This document shows, piece after piece, positions 1 to 12,191 of a stretch of 64,000 nt of DNA. This stretch comes from Dillenia suffruticosa (Eukaryota; Streptophyta; Magnoliopsida; Dilleniales; Dilleniaceae). Each line of letters opens with the position of its first letter. The stretch's first letter is position 1. The translations under genes were made by a program, and so were the position numbers. The stretch lies in contig JAVTVX010000012.1 in assembly GCA_033439265.1 (NCBI GenBank), forward strand, positions 10,529,001 through 10,593,000. Reading direction: 5' to 3'. The notes below the pieces were generated by a model, which searched no databases, had not been told where the DNA came from, and worked only from the letters and a program-made list of their open reading frames with translations.

Positions 1-820
1 CGCTCCTTGACCCTTTACTTTTAAAGTGAATTTAGCATGTATATATCTCATGGCATCAAATTTGCTCTTGTGGTTTTTATTTTGGTTTAGTAACAAAGAT
101 TTTCACTTTCGGTAATTTAGCCGTACAATTTTTCGAGCGATTTTTAAAACGGAAAAATTTCTTAGTGAATTTTGGGCCATGACAACATAATCAATATCAT
201 ATATATATCGAGAAGAGTACAATATGAAAGATACCGAAGTATCGGTGTTACACCTATCATCAAGTTTTTAGCACTATTGTCGAAGATCATGTCTCCTTAA
301 TTGATTCGATATTGTTTCCTATTGTCATTAATGTACATATTTTTGTTTACTGTTTTTGAGGTAGCAAATTTATGGTAAATTCTTAAATTTATCTCAAAAT
401 ACCACTTATTTGTTTAGTGCAGTTTGAGACGGCGAACATGAAGAAAGTAAAACATATTTTCTCGATTCCTCTTCAACATATTCTGTTTTGAATTAGATTA
501 TATATTGCAATTTCAGAGGTATGAAGAGAAAAGTCGAAGTAAAGTCTCTTTGGGTTGCATTATGTATGCAATGGTAGGTCTTTAGGTTTACCCTTACATG
601 ATTTTGATATTGAAATAAAGCAAACGCTCAAAGAGTATTGGCCACAAAGTAAGGTAGCTCGCCTTGGTATGTACATCGTTGCATACTTTTTTCATGATAC
701 TTCTTTACTAAAAGTAATCATCATAATCATCAATGTTGATACCATTCACCTTTTGCTAATGCTGATGTATTTCCCGCATGCCCAAGATGATGTCCAAAGG
801 TATTTTAGAGAACATTTCTT
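1..820. other. Unassigned AT-rich leader-like sequence
   Basis: No convincing gene was found. The stretch lies directly upstream of a degenerate Gypsy gag and may be its untranslated leader. Nothing like an LTR could be paired inside the window, so this is inference. The reading frame from 555 is open, but only its last third, beyond about 820, resembles gag. Confidence 0.3.
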
Positions 821-2480
821 TTCATATGGGTACAATGCCCAATTAAGTTATTGTTTCCCTAACATAGATACGTCTTATGAAATCAAGTTCAATCTCCTCC
901 AATTTTTACTTTCCTTCCATGGTTTGAATGCTACACTTAGATGAGTTCTTAGATATTTGTTTCACACTCAAAGTTGCAAACCATATGGATGAGAATACCA
1001 AGTAGAATTTTTTATTCCCACTAAAGAATAAGGCTAGGCATTGGTTAAACTTCTAAGGTCAATTATTGGGATCGATTGGTAAGAAAATTTCTTACAAAAT
1101 ACTCTACTATCTCTAAAATGACTAAGTTGAAGAAATAAATTACGAATTTGTCTTAATTATCATATAAATTGTTTTATGATAGTTACGAGAGAATTAGGGA
1201 TTTATTGAGAGTTTGTCTACACTGTGAAATTACCAAAACATAGCAAGTCTAAAGTTTCTAATAATGGTTAGATGAGAGATAGAAGCAAGTTGTGAATGCT
1301 TCTTTTGGTGTCAACTGCATGAACAAAAACCCGACTATGTATAAGAATTCTTTAAGAACATGAATGGAATGAATTCTTTACTAGAATAGTGAACCCTAAT
1401 TCTAAACAAACTATTGCTTAAGGGATGTACAATTGTCTCATGCTTATGAGAGACATGATGTTTTCCAAAGTATATGTTTTGTCTAAGTTTGATCAGTAAT
1501 TGGAAATCAATAAGACTTGTAGATAACTATCTTGGAATACTCAAAAGTTGTGTGCCATATATACAAGTTTCATACATTCATTCTTTGATTGTTGTAGCAC
1601 TTCTCAGTTCCTAAAGTTCTTAAAAGAATAGGCAAATGTAGATCAGACATTCCCACTTAAGAACAACTTCCATTCTTATGCATAGCATCCAAACACGAGA
1701 AACCACCCTTATTCCTCTTATAGGAATCCCAATCGAGCTCTCAATAACCATTAGACTAGGATATTCAATCCACCTGATTATAAAGGGAATTAATAGGCTT
1801 TGCATCCTAGGATAAGTTATAGATATACTCAATCAGATCCAATTGCACCATCTAATTCATTTGGTTTTAATGATAGGGTATTAGATGCACCCAAGAATTT
1901 GGAAGCGTAAACTTGAATTGTTGACTTGCACTCGGTTCATAGCCAAGTTAGAAACCCAAATCAAGCAACTGGATAATGCTAACGAGATAGAAAGATTTCT
2001 AATTCTACAAAGCTAAATCCTAGAAGACATGCTAATAAACATGTTAAGGCAATTCATGTGTTAAGGAGTGGTAAAAAAGGTAGATAATAAGGTTAGAGAA
2101 GTCTTCAAACATGAGGTTAGGATAGAACAACAAGTGGTGGCATCAAACAAAAAGGAAAAAGTAATATATCAACCATCAAGTCCTAGATTTCTCCATTCTA
2201 ATGCTATCCCTATACATTCATTTTCTCCGTCATCTCCTTCTAAGCCTAGAGTTCCCTTTCCACAGGCCTTAGATGATCCAAACCCTAGAGATAAGAAGAT
2301 GGAACATATTTTAGGAACTTTTAATCAAGTGATGATAAATCTTTTCTGATTCATGATGCAATCAAAGAAGTTTCTACTTACATGTTGAAGGATATGTGTA
2401 AGTTTAAGAGAGAAACAATTGCGTTTAGTTCAAGGAAAGTTTTGTTGACTAAGCAAGTCCATCTTATTGTATGTATTCAG
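820..2480 (+). pseudogene. Ty3/Gypsy (Athila/Tat-type) gag remnant
   Basis: Reading across several frames gives the order of a plant Athila/Tat gag protein. A motif like 'FHGL..THLDEFLDIC' lies at about 890-960. The hallmark 'PLKNKARHWLN' follows at about 1015-1050, and 'YERIRDLL' near 1190-1210. The end shows 'NPRRHANKHVKAI' then 'LRSGK' at about 2010-2080, a motif typical of this lineage just before the protease. A final segment like 'IHDAIKEV..YMLKDMC' lies at 2350-2400. There are many stops and frameshifts, and no protease or RT follows, because Copia LTR sequence begins at 2891. The element is dead and truncated. The family call rests on remembered motifs; a profile search would settle it. 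Confidence 0.65.
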
Positions 2481-2890
2481 TTTGTTTGAACTAACATGGG
2501 AAGTGTGGGTGAAACATAAAATTTTTTTAATAAAAATTCTAAATAAATATCATATATTTATTAATTTATATCGAATCTAAATACAATTAGATATATGATA
2601 TATTAAGTTCAAAAACAATATAGAAATAATGAAAAATATGAAAAACATATTCACAAAATTAAATAAGGAGTTATATTAAAATATTATTCAATTGAAAAAT
2701 CAAATCTTTTATGAATCTAATCAAACTTTCGAATTCTGAAGTTTCTAATACGTTCACATGAACAATACAAACAAATATGATAATTGAAAAGTAAATTTGA
2801 ATAGATTTACAACCTATAATAGAATTTAATATTATAATTTTTTATATGGATTCGGAAATTCATACTTTATGTAAAATTATTATTGGAAAA
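2481..2890. other. AT-rich spacer between Gypsy and Copia remnants
   Basis: No gene is seen. The stretch is strongly AT-rich and ends at GGAAAA just before the Copia LTR. It could be Gypsy internal sequence or insertion-site DNA. Confidence 0.3.
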
Positions 2891-3342
2891 TGAGTGTAGT
2901 TTACCTATGAGGGCAAACTCACAAACGCTTTATATTTTGAATTTGAATTTAAATAGGAGAAAAAATGTGGGTGGTTTTTAGAAAAACCAACCCATCTCCC
3001 TCTCTCTCTCAACTCTCTTTGAGTATCAACTTCTATCTGAAGAATGAAAAAGGAACAGTAGGGAGATGCCACTTTTTGTAATTGAGAAAACATGAGAACG
3101 GGAGAAGGGGACCTTTTGTAAGTGAAAGAAAGAGATTCCTCTCACATTGAAAAGAAGAGGCAAAGAAACTTTCTAAAAGGGGTTTGGTAACCATTCTTCA
3201 ACAATAGAAGGTGATCCGATTCTGTAACATTTTCTAAATCTAGAATATCCAATCATCGGAAAGAGGTAAATGATTCTAACACAATTTGGATTCTAGAATT
3301 TTCACAAGTGAAATATATTTGCTGGTTTGTTTTAAATCTTCA
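2891..3342 (+). repeat. 5' LTR of Copia element 1
   Basis: This segment starts TGAGTGTAGTTTACC, ends CA, and aligns along its length with 11312-11800. Shared blocks include the 'CACAAAC' stretch, 'GGTGGTTTTTAGAAAAACCA' and 'GGGAGATRCCACTTTTTGT'. It is followed at once by a primer-binding-like sequence. The two copies differ at many positions and by indels, which fits an old insertion. The 5' boundary is set by where similarity to the 3' copy begins. Confidence 0.65.
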
Positions 3343-3356
3343 TTAGTATCAGAACA
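3343..3356 (+). other. Primer binding site, initiator-Met tRNA type
   Basis: TTAGTATCAGAAC directly after the LTR end resembles TGGTATCAGAGC, the site complementary to initiator tRNA-Met that most plant Copia elements use. It supports the position of the 5' LTR end. A few mismatches reflect decay. Confidence 0.55.
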
Positions 3357-5390
3357 TCTTAGCGTTGTTTTCTATCTCTTTTTGGTGTTAAAATATAAAA
3401 AATTTCATGAAAATTTTTAACATTCATTAATGGCATCTTGCAATAGGTTTCACCAAATGCTCTCAATTTTATACAGTAGTATACTTATAACATGGGATTA
3501 CATCTGCAAAATTTGGCATGCATCCAATGAGAATATTTTAAGATATATCAAATGTTAACTGAAACTTAATGTAGTCGTATCTTTTAAAATATTGCGTTTT
3601 GTGATTTAAAATTTATATGGTTAGAATACTTTTGAAAAATGCTTTTGAACCATATAAAAAATGTGAAATTGGATTAAAAAGTGAGAGAGATATGATCTTT
3701 GGAAAATGGGTTCGAGTTGCAAAAAAAATAATAGAAAATAGAAAAGATGAACAGTATCATAAACCCATCTCCCTACTGTTGGTCAAGGAGCATGTAGCCC
3801 AACCCAAAGCTAGAGATCTCCAATCTGAAAACTGGGACCACCATTAAACTCAGAAATATCAAAAATAGGGATAGCTAAAATTTGGTAACTTTTTGCCATC
3901 GGCAAGATGACACATAAGCCTGGTCTATTTCCTTTTTATTTTTGCACTACCGCCCACGGCCGTACGTGAGGACACGTGGATAGCTCTTTCTAGCCAAAAT
4001 TTTTTCTGAAATGTATATTATTTATTTTTTATTTTTTGTAATTATTATTTTATTTTCCGGAGTTGAAAATTATTTTTTATTGATTTTAAATCAATAAATT
4101 ATTATAAAATTATAGAAATATCTTTTTCTGTTTAAAAAAAATTCTAAAAATTTTTGTAAAGGTCTAGAAAATTATTTTCTTAATTTTGATTATCCTGATG
4201 AAGATTTGTTTTTCCATCCATCATTTGTTTGAATTTTTTCTCATTATTTATGTTCAAAATTTTATTTTTCTAACATATAAATATTTTAGATTTGAGTAAA
4301 TATTTTTAAAATAAACACTCTGAAATTTATTATAATATTATGGTTGGTTTTGTCTCTGACCAAATATTGTTTCAATTTTCTAGGTTAATGGTGATATTCG
4401 AATGCAATATTGGAGCTCTCTAAGGGAAATCTAGAGCATTAAGAAGTTCAAAATATTTGGTAAAATTTGGTTAAATATTGACTTATAAAATAACTCATCT
4501 TACACTTTGTCAGATCATTTGGAGATTATAAAATAAAAGTGCTTGGAATTTCTTGAATTGAGCCATTGGTTTTGAGATACTAATGCTAAGATATATGTGA
4601 TCAAAAACTCATTTATTTGAGGATCACATTAATTAAGATATGAAGGGCTAAGAGCATGGAAATTAAGATGGAGATATAATTATCCCCTCACGATGAATAG
4701 TTTTAGTTGATGTGTCATAAAGGAATTCACTTCTATCGATAGATTTTCAGCAAAAAAATTAATATGCCATTTCACATGTATATGTTTTGAGGATAGATAC
4801 TTTCGTTTTCATTATTTCCTATGAAAGATAACTAATCATGCACCATGATCATGTTTTGTGTGAACTTGTGAGTATGGTATGCAAAGTTTCTATTTAACTA
4901 TGAATTGAGAATGTTTGTTTATACATGTGATTTGAATATTCTGAAATAAATGCATGTCTCTATGATCATGAGTATATTTGAAAAGATATGTTGTTATATC
5001 ACATGATTTAAATACTTAGTGTATTTGAGTTGGACGTTTGTTAAAAGAATTTGAGTAATTTTCACGTAAAATCTATTGAATTTTATAATTTTAAATTAAA
5101 TTTGTGATGATGATATATTAAGACTATAGAAAATAATTGGAAACTTAATGAATTTTCGATTTTATATCTAATGTTGACCTGTCATATATGTTAGTCTTGA
5201 AGTACAAAGTTGTATGAATAACATGAGCATTAGTATTTGTGTCTACCCTCTTAAAATCCAAACCATAGCATTGGTGTCTATTATTGCGAAGTTAAATAAA
5301 TGTGACAAATTGAATAGCGATTATCATGAGATATGACGCTATAAAATATGGTATATACTGAAAGAGCAAAATATTTTGGAAGGTTTCAAG
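3357..5390. other. Copia 1 leader plus unexplained AT-rich sequence
   Basis: About 2 kb separates the primer site from recognisable gag, which is long for a Copia leader. The first 400 bases contain an ATGGCATCT-type start near 3430 but no lasting frame. An ORF at 3617-3847 matches nothing I know. A further unidentified insertion is possible; no target duplication or TIR was found. Confidence 0.3.
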
Positions 5391-6065
5391 CATGTTGTGT
5401 AGAACCCTGGTATGGGCAATGTTGTCCTACGAATGAGAGAACAAGATACTTACCGGGCAAGGAAAATGATAGATTTCACTAGTTGAGCGATTCAGGTTAG
5501 CTCAATGATTGATGGCATGGTCCCTGAGTATAAGCAATATTCGATTACTCATGTCATTTGGGTGTACCTCAAAGAGAAATATGGAGGTACTAGTGACTCA
5601 TTTTAAATAGTTGATCAAAAAGTTTGATACCTACGAAAGGCGAAATGGCCATGGTATCAAACAGTATTTCAGGATCATGTCAACATAATTAGAGAGTGGC
5701 AATTAGCTAGTGATGTTCTCACTGATGAACAGCAAGTTAAATCTTGATCTGATCGCTTTCTGCCAAGGGAAGAACCTGAAAATTAGTTTGACTCGCAATG
5801 ATAGTCTAAAAATTTTCTCGGATATTGCTCGTCACGTTGAACTTGAGAATGATTAGTTTTGTGCTGCAAGATGCACAGCTGATACTTTTGTTGTAGAGTC
5901 TAATTCCAAGAGAGTTTCACACTCTAAGTATCAGAGGGATTAAAACGAAAGTAAAAAGGGAAAGGAGACATGATACAAATCACAAAAGAACAAATTCGGA
6001 TATAAGAACAGATTGAGAAATATTTTTGGATTTTTGTCGAGTGCCTTCTAGTAGGATATGGATCT
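5391..6065 (+). pseudogene. Copia element 1 gag remnant
   Basis: The block around 5540-5600 encodes a stretch like 'THVIWVYLKEKYGGTSD', which matches 'AHDIWVYLKKKYGGTNV' of Copia 2 at 15190-15240. Later blocks also track Copia 2. Compared with Copia 2, the sequence jumps near 6030 from the basic region before the zinc knuckle to the 'DFRRVPPG' region after the protease motif, so CCHC and DSGA are both missing. The frame is broken by stops, and the sequence is then interrupted at 6066 by a nested element. Confidence 0.7.
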
Positions 6066-6073
6066 GTTGATAC

Positions 6074-6990
6074 TAGGCCTATTAAGACACTCGGGTAGTG
6101 TCACGGGTACCCGCGACACTACTCGGTCAAGGCTCGAGCTCGAGTTTGGTCAACTCGAGCTCGGGTCAAGCTCGAGCTCGAGCTCTGCCATTTATGTATT
6201 GAGCTCGAGCTAGAGCCTAAATTGTGCCAAGCCCGAAGGCTCGTCGGGCTACCCGACATATGTGAAATTATGCATATGCCCCTGCTAACTATTCTTGACT
6301 TTAAAATTTTGAAGGACGAAAAGGTAATTTGGCTTTCACCTCTCTTTCGATTTCGTCCTTTCGTTTCTCATTCTGAATTTGGATCTCGAATTGCTCTCTC
6401 CTTTCGAGGCTACCTAGTAGAGCACCTCTCGCATCCCACGGCAAAGATCAAGATCTGTACAGCGAAGATCTTGTTCTTGTGTCCATCGCTGCTCCGATTT
6501 CACAACTCAGAGTTTGATTCAAAGGTGAAATCTCTCTCTCTCTCTCTGCCTCTAGGGTTTTTGCAAGATTAGGGTTTTTGCGATTTTTTGTTCTCAAGTC
6601 TTTATTGGAAATCTACTAACTGCGATTATGATTCATCCTGTTCGATGTCATCGTCGTCGCCATTGCAAGACCATTTCTAGTCGAAGGTAAACTCTCTTAC
6701 TCTCTCTCTTTGGCTGTAAACATGTTCTTCTCTCTCCATTTCTGCAAGATCATCATTATTCGTTGGACCTAGCGAGCAGTAGATCTCTCATCATGCTTTG
6801 TGTTTTTGACCTAACTCTCTCATCACGCTAGGCTCGCGACACTCAAGCTCAAGCTCTTCGATGACACTTCGAGTCGAGCTCGAGCTCTAGAATTATGGGT
6901 TCGACAAGCTCGAGCTCGAACTCTAGCTCACTTAAACTACATCGAGCTCGAGCTTGGGTCGAGCTCGAACCTGGTGTCATAACACCCCTA
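6074..6990. mobile_element. Non-autonomous hAT-like DNA transposon
   Basis: The ends are imperfect inverted repeats: TAGGCCTATTAAGACAC on the left, and TAGGGGTGTTATGACAC when the right end is read in reverse. The flanks GTTGATAC (6066-6073) and GTTGACAC (6991-6998) are an 8-bp duplication with one mismatch, the size hAT transposase makes. GAGCTCGAGCTCG-type motifs are packed just inside both ends (about 6128-6205 and 6855-6970), as expected for subterminal transposase-binding sites. The middle (6330-6760) looks like a plant 5' leader, with CT runs and AGGGTTTTTG boxes. An open frame at 6222-6572 shows no known domain. No hAT transposase is encoded. Confidence 0.75.
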
Positions 6991-7629
6991 GTTGACACTA
7001 AATGTGATAACCTAGAGGGGTGAATAGGTTATCTTCAAATTATGACTAATTTCTAGGTTTTAAAGACAATTTACAAAAATAAACAAAAGAAATTTAAAGC
7101 AAGATTGAAACAAACAATTTATAATAGTTCTATTTTCTTGGTGTACATCCACTCCCAACCAGTACCTGGATTTTTAAATCCACTATTCTATTCAAAGAAT
7201 TACAAACTAACTTCCCGTAGTGCTAGTGGACCATACAAGTATTTTCTCAAATACTTTAACTTGATTTTCACAGGATCAAACGAAACATAATCTGATATCT
7301 CTCTTTATCACTTACACTCAAAACTCAGAATGATGAAATTTTGATTTTATACAACAAGTAGAGAGAAAAACAAGAGGCGAGATAAAGCTTTTAACCTTCA
7401 AATTGCTCATTACAGTACAAATAAAGCATTGTTCAAGATTCACATGCACACCCCTCCTTCAATTCTTGAGTTGTTTTTATGGTCGAAGAATAGGGTTTAG
7501 TCATTGGAGACCATTAAATGCATAGCAGTGTTTGGTGAGGTAGGTGAACAGTACATTTAATTCAAACCAGCTTTTCTAAATAAATAAACGTTAGACACAG
7601 CAGGTCGATCTATTGAGACCGTAAGCAAA

Positions 7630-8465
7630 CTTGTCTTTACAATTTAAATTCCTGGGTCACCTTGATGAGTGCCTGAGTGTACTTGTTAAAGATTCAAATG
7701 TGAGTAACAAGAGGACTTGTATTGATTATGAGCATGCTTGTCCAGTTATAAGTCTTCTTGTGTTTTAATCAAGTCGTCTTAACATGATTATAAGAGAACT
7801 TGACTAGCTTTGGGTTGGCTTGCCAAATGTGCAAAGAACACTTTTTGTGATTTTTCTTTTACAAGGCGACTTGTATTTTGGATAAGACGACTTGCATCCA
7901 GAAATTCTTAGGTTAGGTCGTCTTGTCTCTATAGTTGAGTCGTCTTAGGTATATGCAAACCTAGACCTCTGAGACATGTTTTTCTTAGGTCGTCTTGTTG
8001 AATTCACCAAGGTGACTTTATACTTATATTTGCTATGTTTAGGTCGTCTTGCATTTATAATTAAGTCACCTCAAGTTTTGCAGAGTAAGACTTCTGAGGC
8101 TTGTCTTTCTCAGGTTGTCTTGTTTCTAAGATAGGGTCATTCGAGGTTTGGTTAGGTCGTCTTGTGCTTATGATTGAGTCACCTTAGGTGTGTGCAGACT
8201 TACACTTATGAGATCCAAATTTGTCAGATTGTCTTGTTTTAAATGTCAAGCCACCTTACATGTTGTTCAGACTTAGACTTCTAAGACTTCTTTCTCAGAT
8301 CGTCTTATGCTAATGGTCAGGTCGCCTTACATATTGTGCAAACTTAGATTTCTAAGACTTAACTACCTCAGGTCATCTTATGTTTATTCTTAGGTCACCT
8401 TGAGTATTTGCACTTAGCCAATTTTTTGTCATTCATGCTCATAGGTCGTCTTGCACTATATGGAT
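7630..8465. repeat. Degenerate ~70-bp tandem array, core AGGTCGTCTTG
   Basis: The core AGGTCGTCTTG and close variants (AGGTTGTCTTG, AGATCGTCTT, AGGTCATCTT) recur about ten times. They are often followed some 20-25 bases later by a 'GTCACCTTAGG'-like half and then 'CAGACTTAGACTTCTGAGAC'. Spacing is about 70-75 bases with some shorter steps. The array fills the right part of the nested element and has no coding potential. Confidence 0.7.
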
Positions 8466-8591
8466 ATGGCGACTTGTCTATCCATAATACAATTTTAGTA
8501 ATTTTTTCTAATTTCTTTCTAATTTAAATTAATTACCCAAAATTAAATTTAATTACTCCTAATTATCATCAAAACATATTTTACTCAATAT

Positions 8592-11311
8592 GATCTATAT
8601 GGAGAATAATGCAAAAGTTAAGGGTTGAGAAGTCGACACTTGTAAATTGGAGTTACAAAATGGTTGAACTCTCATTTTACATGATATTCTCTATATACTA
8701 GAAATTCGACGGAATTTAATATATATTTTTATTCTTTTGAAATTTGGCTATGTTTTGAACTTTCAGAGAGATAGAATTAGTTTGTATTTAAATGATATGT
8801 ATATTGGTTCTGGACAACTAGTAAATGGTTTCATGGTATTACAATGTGATGGACGAATATTTGACTATTAATTTGAATATTATCATATCTACAATATGAT
8901 GAAAAAACCATTTGAAAAGGCCATACGACATAAATTTCTATTGCTATTAGTCCATTCGGATATTTGTGGTCCAATAAATGTGAAGACTGGACATGGAGTT
9001 TTGTATTTCGTTACGTTCATAGATAATTTCACATGATTTGACCATATCTATTTGATTTCTCACGTGTTTGAACCACTTGAGTGTTTTAAATATTAAATAA
9101 ATGCGGCTGAGAATCAAATAGATAGGACAATTAAAGACCACTAGAACGGATAGAGAACGTGAATATTTATCAGATCAATTAAGGATTTATGCAATGAAAG
9201 AGCCATAAATCCGATATTTGACCATTCTTTATATACCGTAGCAGAATGATATTGTAATGAGAAGGAATAGGATATTATTAGATATGATGAAATCCATGTT
9301 GACGTAGGCTAACTTACCGATTTCCTTTTGAGAGATGCTTTGTTGACTATGATTTATATTTTGAACAAAATATCTTAAAAGTCAATACCAATGACATTAT
9401 ATGAACTTTAGACTGACAGAAAATCATGTCTGAGTGAACTTAAATTTTGGAAATCGGCTGTCTATATTTTAAAATTTTCCAATAAATTTGAAAAATTAGG
9501 TATTCGTGGAAATAAAAGTATCTTTATAAGATATTCCGACCAATTTAAAGATTAAATGTTCATTAGTGAATGAAAAGATAGTACTGTATCAAAAATTGAA
9601 TCACGGATATCATAATTCTGGAGAATGAATTTCCTAATAGAGGTGATGTAAAGAACATATAAATTTATTTGAATTGGTTAATTCATAGGATGCCTCTATT
9701 CATAGTAGATCATTGGAATAACATAATTTTACTGGGAGGGATTTAAATTCTAATAATCCAATTGAGTTAAAAACTCATAAAAATGTTAGGAAAAATGTGT
9801 CCAAACTTTATTTTAAGATTAAAGGTCACGTATTTATTGTTTTTTCAAAAGATGAAAAAGAGTCTAAAAATATAGATGAAACTCTATTTTATCCTATCAA
9901 GGATGAATGGATAAAAGCGATGAAAGAAAAATTGAAGTCAATGAGATCCAAACATACTTTAGGAATTAGTTGAACTTTTGCTAGGGCGTAATGTTAATGG
10001 AAACAAATGGGTTCTCAAAATCAAACGTGGGGCAGATGAAACTATTGAAAAGTTTAAACTCAATTGATGATAAAAAGTTATATCTAGTAAAAATGTGTTA
10101 ATTATGAGAAAACTTTTTCTTGATAATGAGATTTATCTCAATTCGCCTATTATTGACAATAGTGACCAATTTGCATTTAGAATAACATCATATGAACGTG
10201 AAAACTGTCTTCCACAATGGAGAAGTTGAGGAAGAAATCTATATGATATAACCAAAGGATTTTGTTATTAAAGGTTAGGAAGATAGAGTATTTAAATTGA
10301 GTAAATCAATTTATGAGTTTAAAAAGTTTTCAAGATAATGTTATTTGAGATTTCACAGATGTATAATTTTTTATGATTTCATCATGATAGACGAAAACTA
10401 TTGTATCCATGTTGAGAAATCCGATGACAAATTTGTAATTCTATTTCTATATGTTGAGAAGATATTGTTAACCGCAAATAATAAAGAGTATATTTTTAAA
10501 ATTTTAAAATAATTGTCTTTCAATTTTTGAGATGAAGAATATGGGTAAGACATATTAGAAACCAAAACCCATAGAGAACATTTCAAGAGATCATTAAGAT
10601 TATTTCAAGAGTTTTATATTATAAAGGCTCTAGAACGATACAATTTGAAAACTACTAACTCATTGATACTCCTATGGCTATAGGCGATAGTTCCTATAAT
10701 GACAAATGCCCTAAAAAACTTTTAATAAATAGATGAAATGTCTAGAGTACCATATTCTAGTATAGTTAGAAGCTTAAAGTACACTATGATGTGTACTTGT
10801 CCCGACTTTTATCATGCTGTAAGTTTGGTCAGTAAGTATCAATTCAATTTTCAGGAAAGAATGATTTAATTGCTATGAAAAGGTTATTGGAATACTTGAA
10901 TGGAACTGAAGACTATTTTCTTTGTTGTTAAGAAAATAATCTAATATTGAAAGAATACACAAATGCTGATTGGAAAGGTAATTTAAATGAGAGAAAATTT
11001 ACCTTTAATTATATTTTCTTACTCAATGATAGCACTATCTCATGGATTAGTAAGAAATAAAATTGTGTATCTCTTTCTATGATGGAAGCAGAATTTGTAA
11101 CTTGTGTTTCTGCAGTTCAAGGAAGAAGTTTGGTTTAGTACATTTTTTATAATATTTGGGAGTAATAAATAATTTAGTGGCAGTTATATTATGACATTCA
11201 GTCGGCTTTTGTTTATGCTGAAGACCATAAATACATTGGCAAAACCAAACATAGACACAAAGATCAATCTTGTTAAAGATATGATTGAAAAGAGAGAAAT
11301 GACACTGAAAA
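8592..11311 (+). pseudogene. Copia element 1 pol remnant (integrase, RT, RNase H)
   Basis: The sequence resumes co-linearly with Copia 2 and gives decayed pieces of GAG-pre-integrase and integrase ('HSDICGPINVKTGHG' at about 8950-8995), reverse transcriptase (9900-10560) and RNase H (10860-11310). Frames are broken throughout by substitutions and small indels, and no domain is intact. Similarity to RNase H stops at 'TLK' (11310), where LTR sequence begins with no polypurine tract or 3' leader. The element is clearly older than its relative at 15-19 kb. Confidence 0.75.
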
Positions 11312-11800
11312 TGAGTGTGGTTCGCCTGTGAGAGCAACCCCACAAACCTTTTGTATTTTGAATTTGAATTTAAAATGTAGAAAAAATGGGGGTGGTTTTT
11401 AGAAAAACCAACCCAACTCTGTCAACCCCTTTGAGTATTAACTTCTCATTTTTATTTTTTTTTTGGAATATACGTGGGTGAAGAATGCAAAAGAAACAAT
11501 AGGGAGATACCACTTTTTGTGATCGAGAAAACATGAGAATGAGAGAAGGGAATTTTTTATAAATGAAAGAAATAGATTCATCTCACGTTGACAAAAAAAA
11601 GAGAGACTTTCGAATAAAGGTTTGATAATTATTCTTTATCAAGACATTGGATTATGATCAATAAAAAATAATCTAATTTTGTGATATCTTTTAAATATAA
11701 AATATCTAATTATTGAAAAGAATTAAATGATTTTAATATAATTTGGATTTTGAAATTTTCGTATATAAAATATACTTGTTAGTTTGTTTTAAAATTTTAA
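11312..11800 (+). repeat. 3' LTR-like copy of Copia element 1
   Basis: It starts TGAGTGTGGTTCGCC and is homologous to 2891-3342, with the same order of blocks. It carries a short extra T-rich insert near 11448-11470. The end is eroded (about 11800) and no target duplication pairs with the left side. It abuts RNase H codons directly, so the 3' part of the internal region has been deleted. Confidence 0.6.
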
Positions 11801-12191
11801 TTATAAATATTTTTTATGTTAAAAAATAAAAACTAGAATGAAAAATAACCTTTACAATTTTTTAACACATCTTTAAGAAATACATTAAGAATATTTCTGC
11901 GAGAAAGAATTCCCTTAGAACATTGATCGAGCGTTCAAAATTCAAGGCTTGCTTTTTTCCGCTCCTTAATTCAACCTCCACATAGGCACCACTCGCCCTC
12001 CCTCTCTCCCTCCGTCTCGCAAGCATTCATTCAATCAATCACTTCACAGTTTCACATAGTCAAACTTCTCCACTCTCCTCTTCTGATAAGATGACACTCT
12101 GTCTCACTTGTCTGTCCTGAACCCAAAAGCAAAGGGTTAAAAAAAAGAAACCCTCTGCAGTAAATTTATTTCGATTTTAACCACCGCCTTC
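11801..12191. other. Promoter-side intergenic sequence of the EPFL gene
   Basis: No gene is seen. From about 11940 the sequence becomes CT-rich and less AT-rich than the Copia remnant. This fits the proximal promoter of the peptide gene that follows. Confidence 0.35.

Larger units (their letters stand above)
6066..8591. mobile_element. Nested 2.5-kb non-coding element splitting Copia 1
   Basis: Copia 1 matches Copia 2 up to TGGATCT (ending 6065) and again from GATCTATATGGAG (from 8592). GATCT is therefore repeated on both sides and looks like a target duplication. A longer imperfect pair (ATATGGATC / ATATGATC) would instead give an element starting TG and ending CA. After removal of the inner hAT-like element, it begins GTTGACACTAAATGTGATAACC, followed by a 'CCTAGAGGGGTGAATAGG' block that recurs in many plant repeats. 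Its right third holds a degenerate tandem array. No transposase or pol was seen, so it is non-autonomous and its class is unresolved. Confidence 0.6.

Noticed and set aside
7630..8465. Regular repeats that could suggest a CRISPR array
   Set aside because: Units are degenerate and there are no identical repeats with unique spacers; the DNA is plant nuclear DNA.
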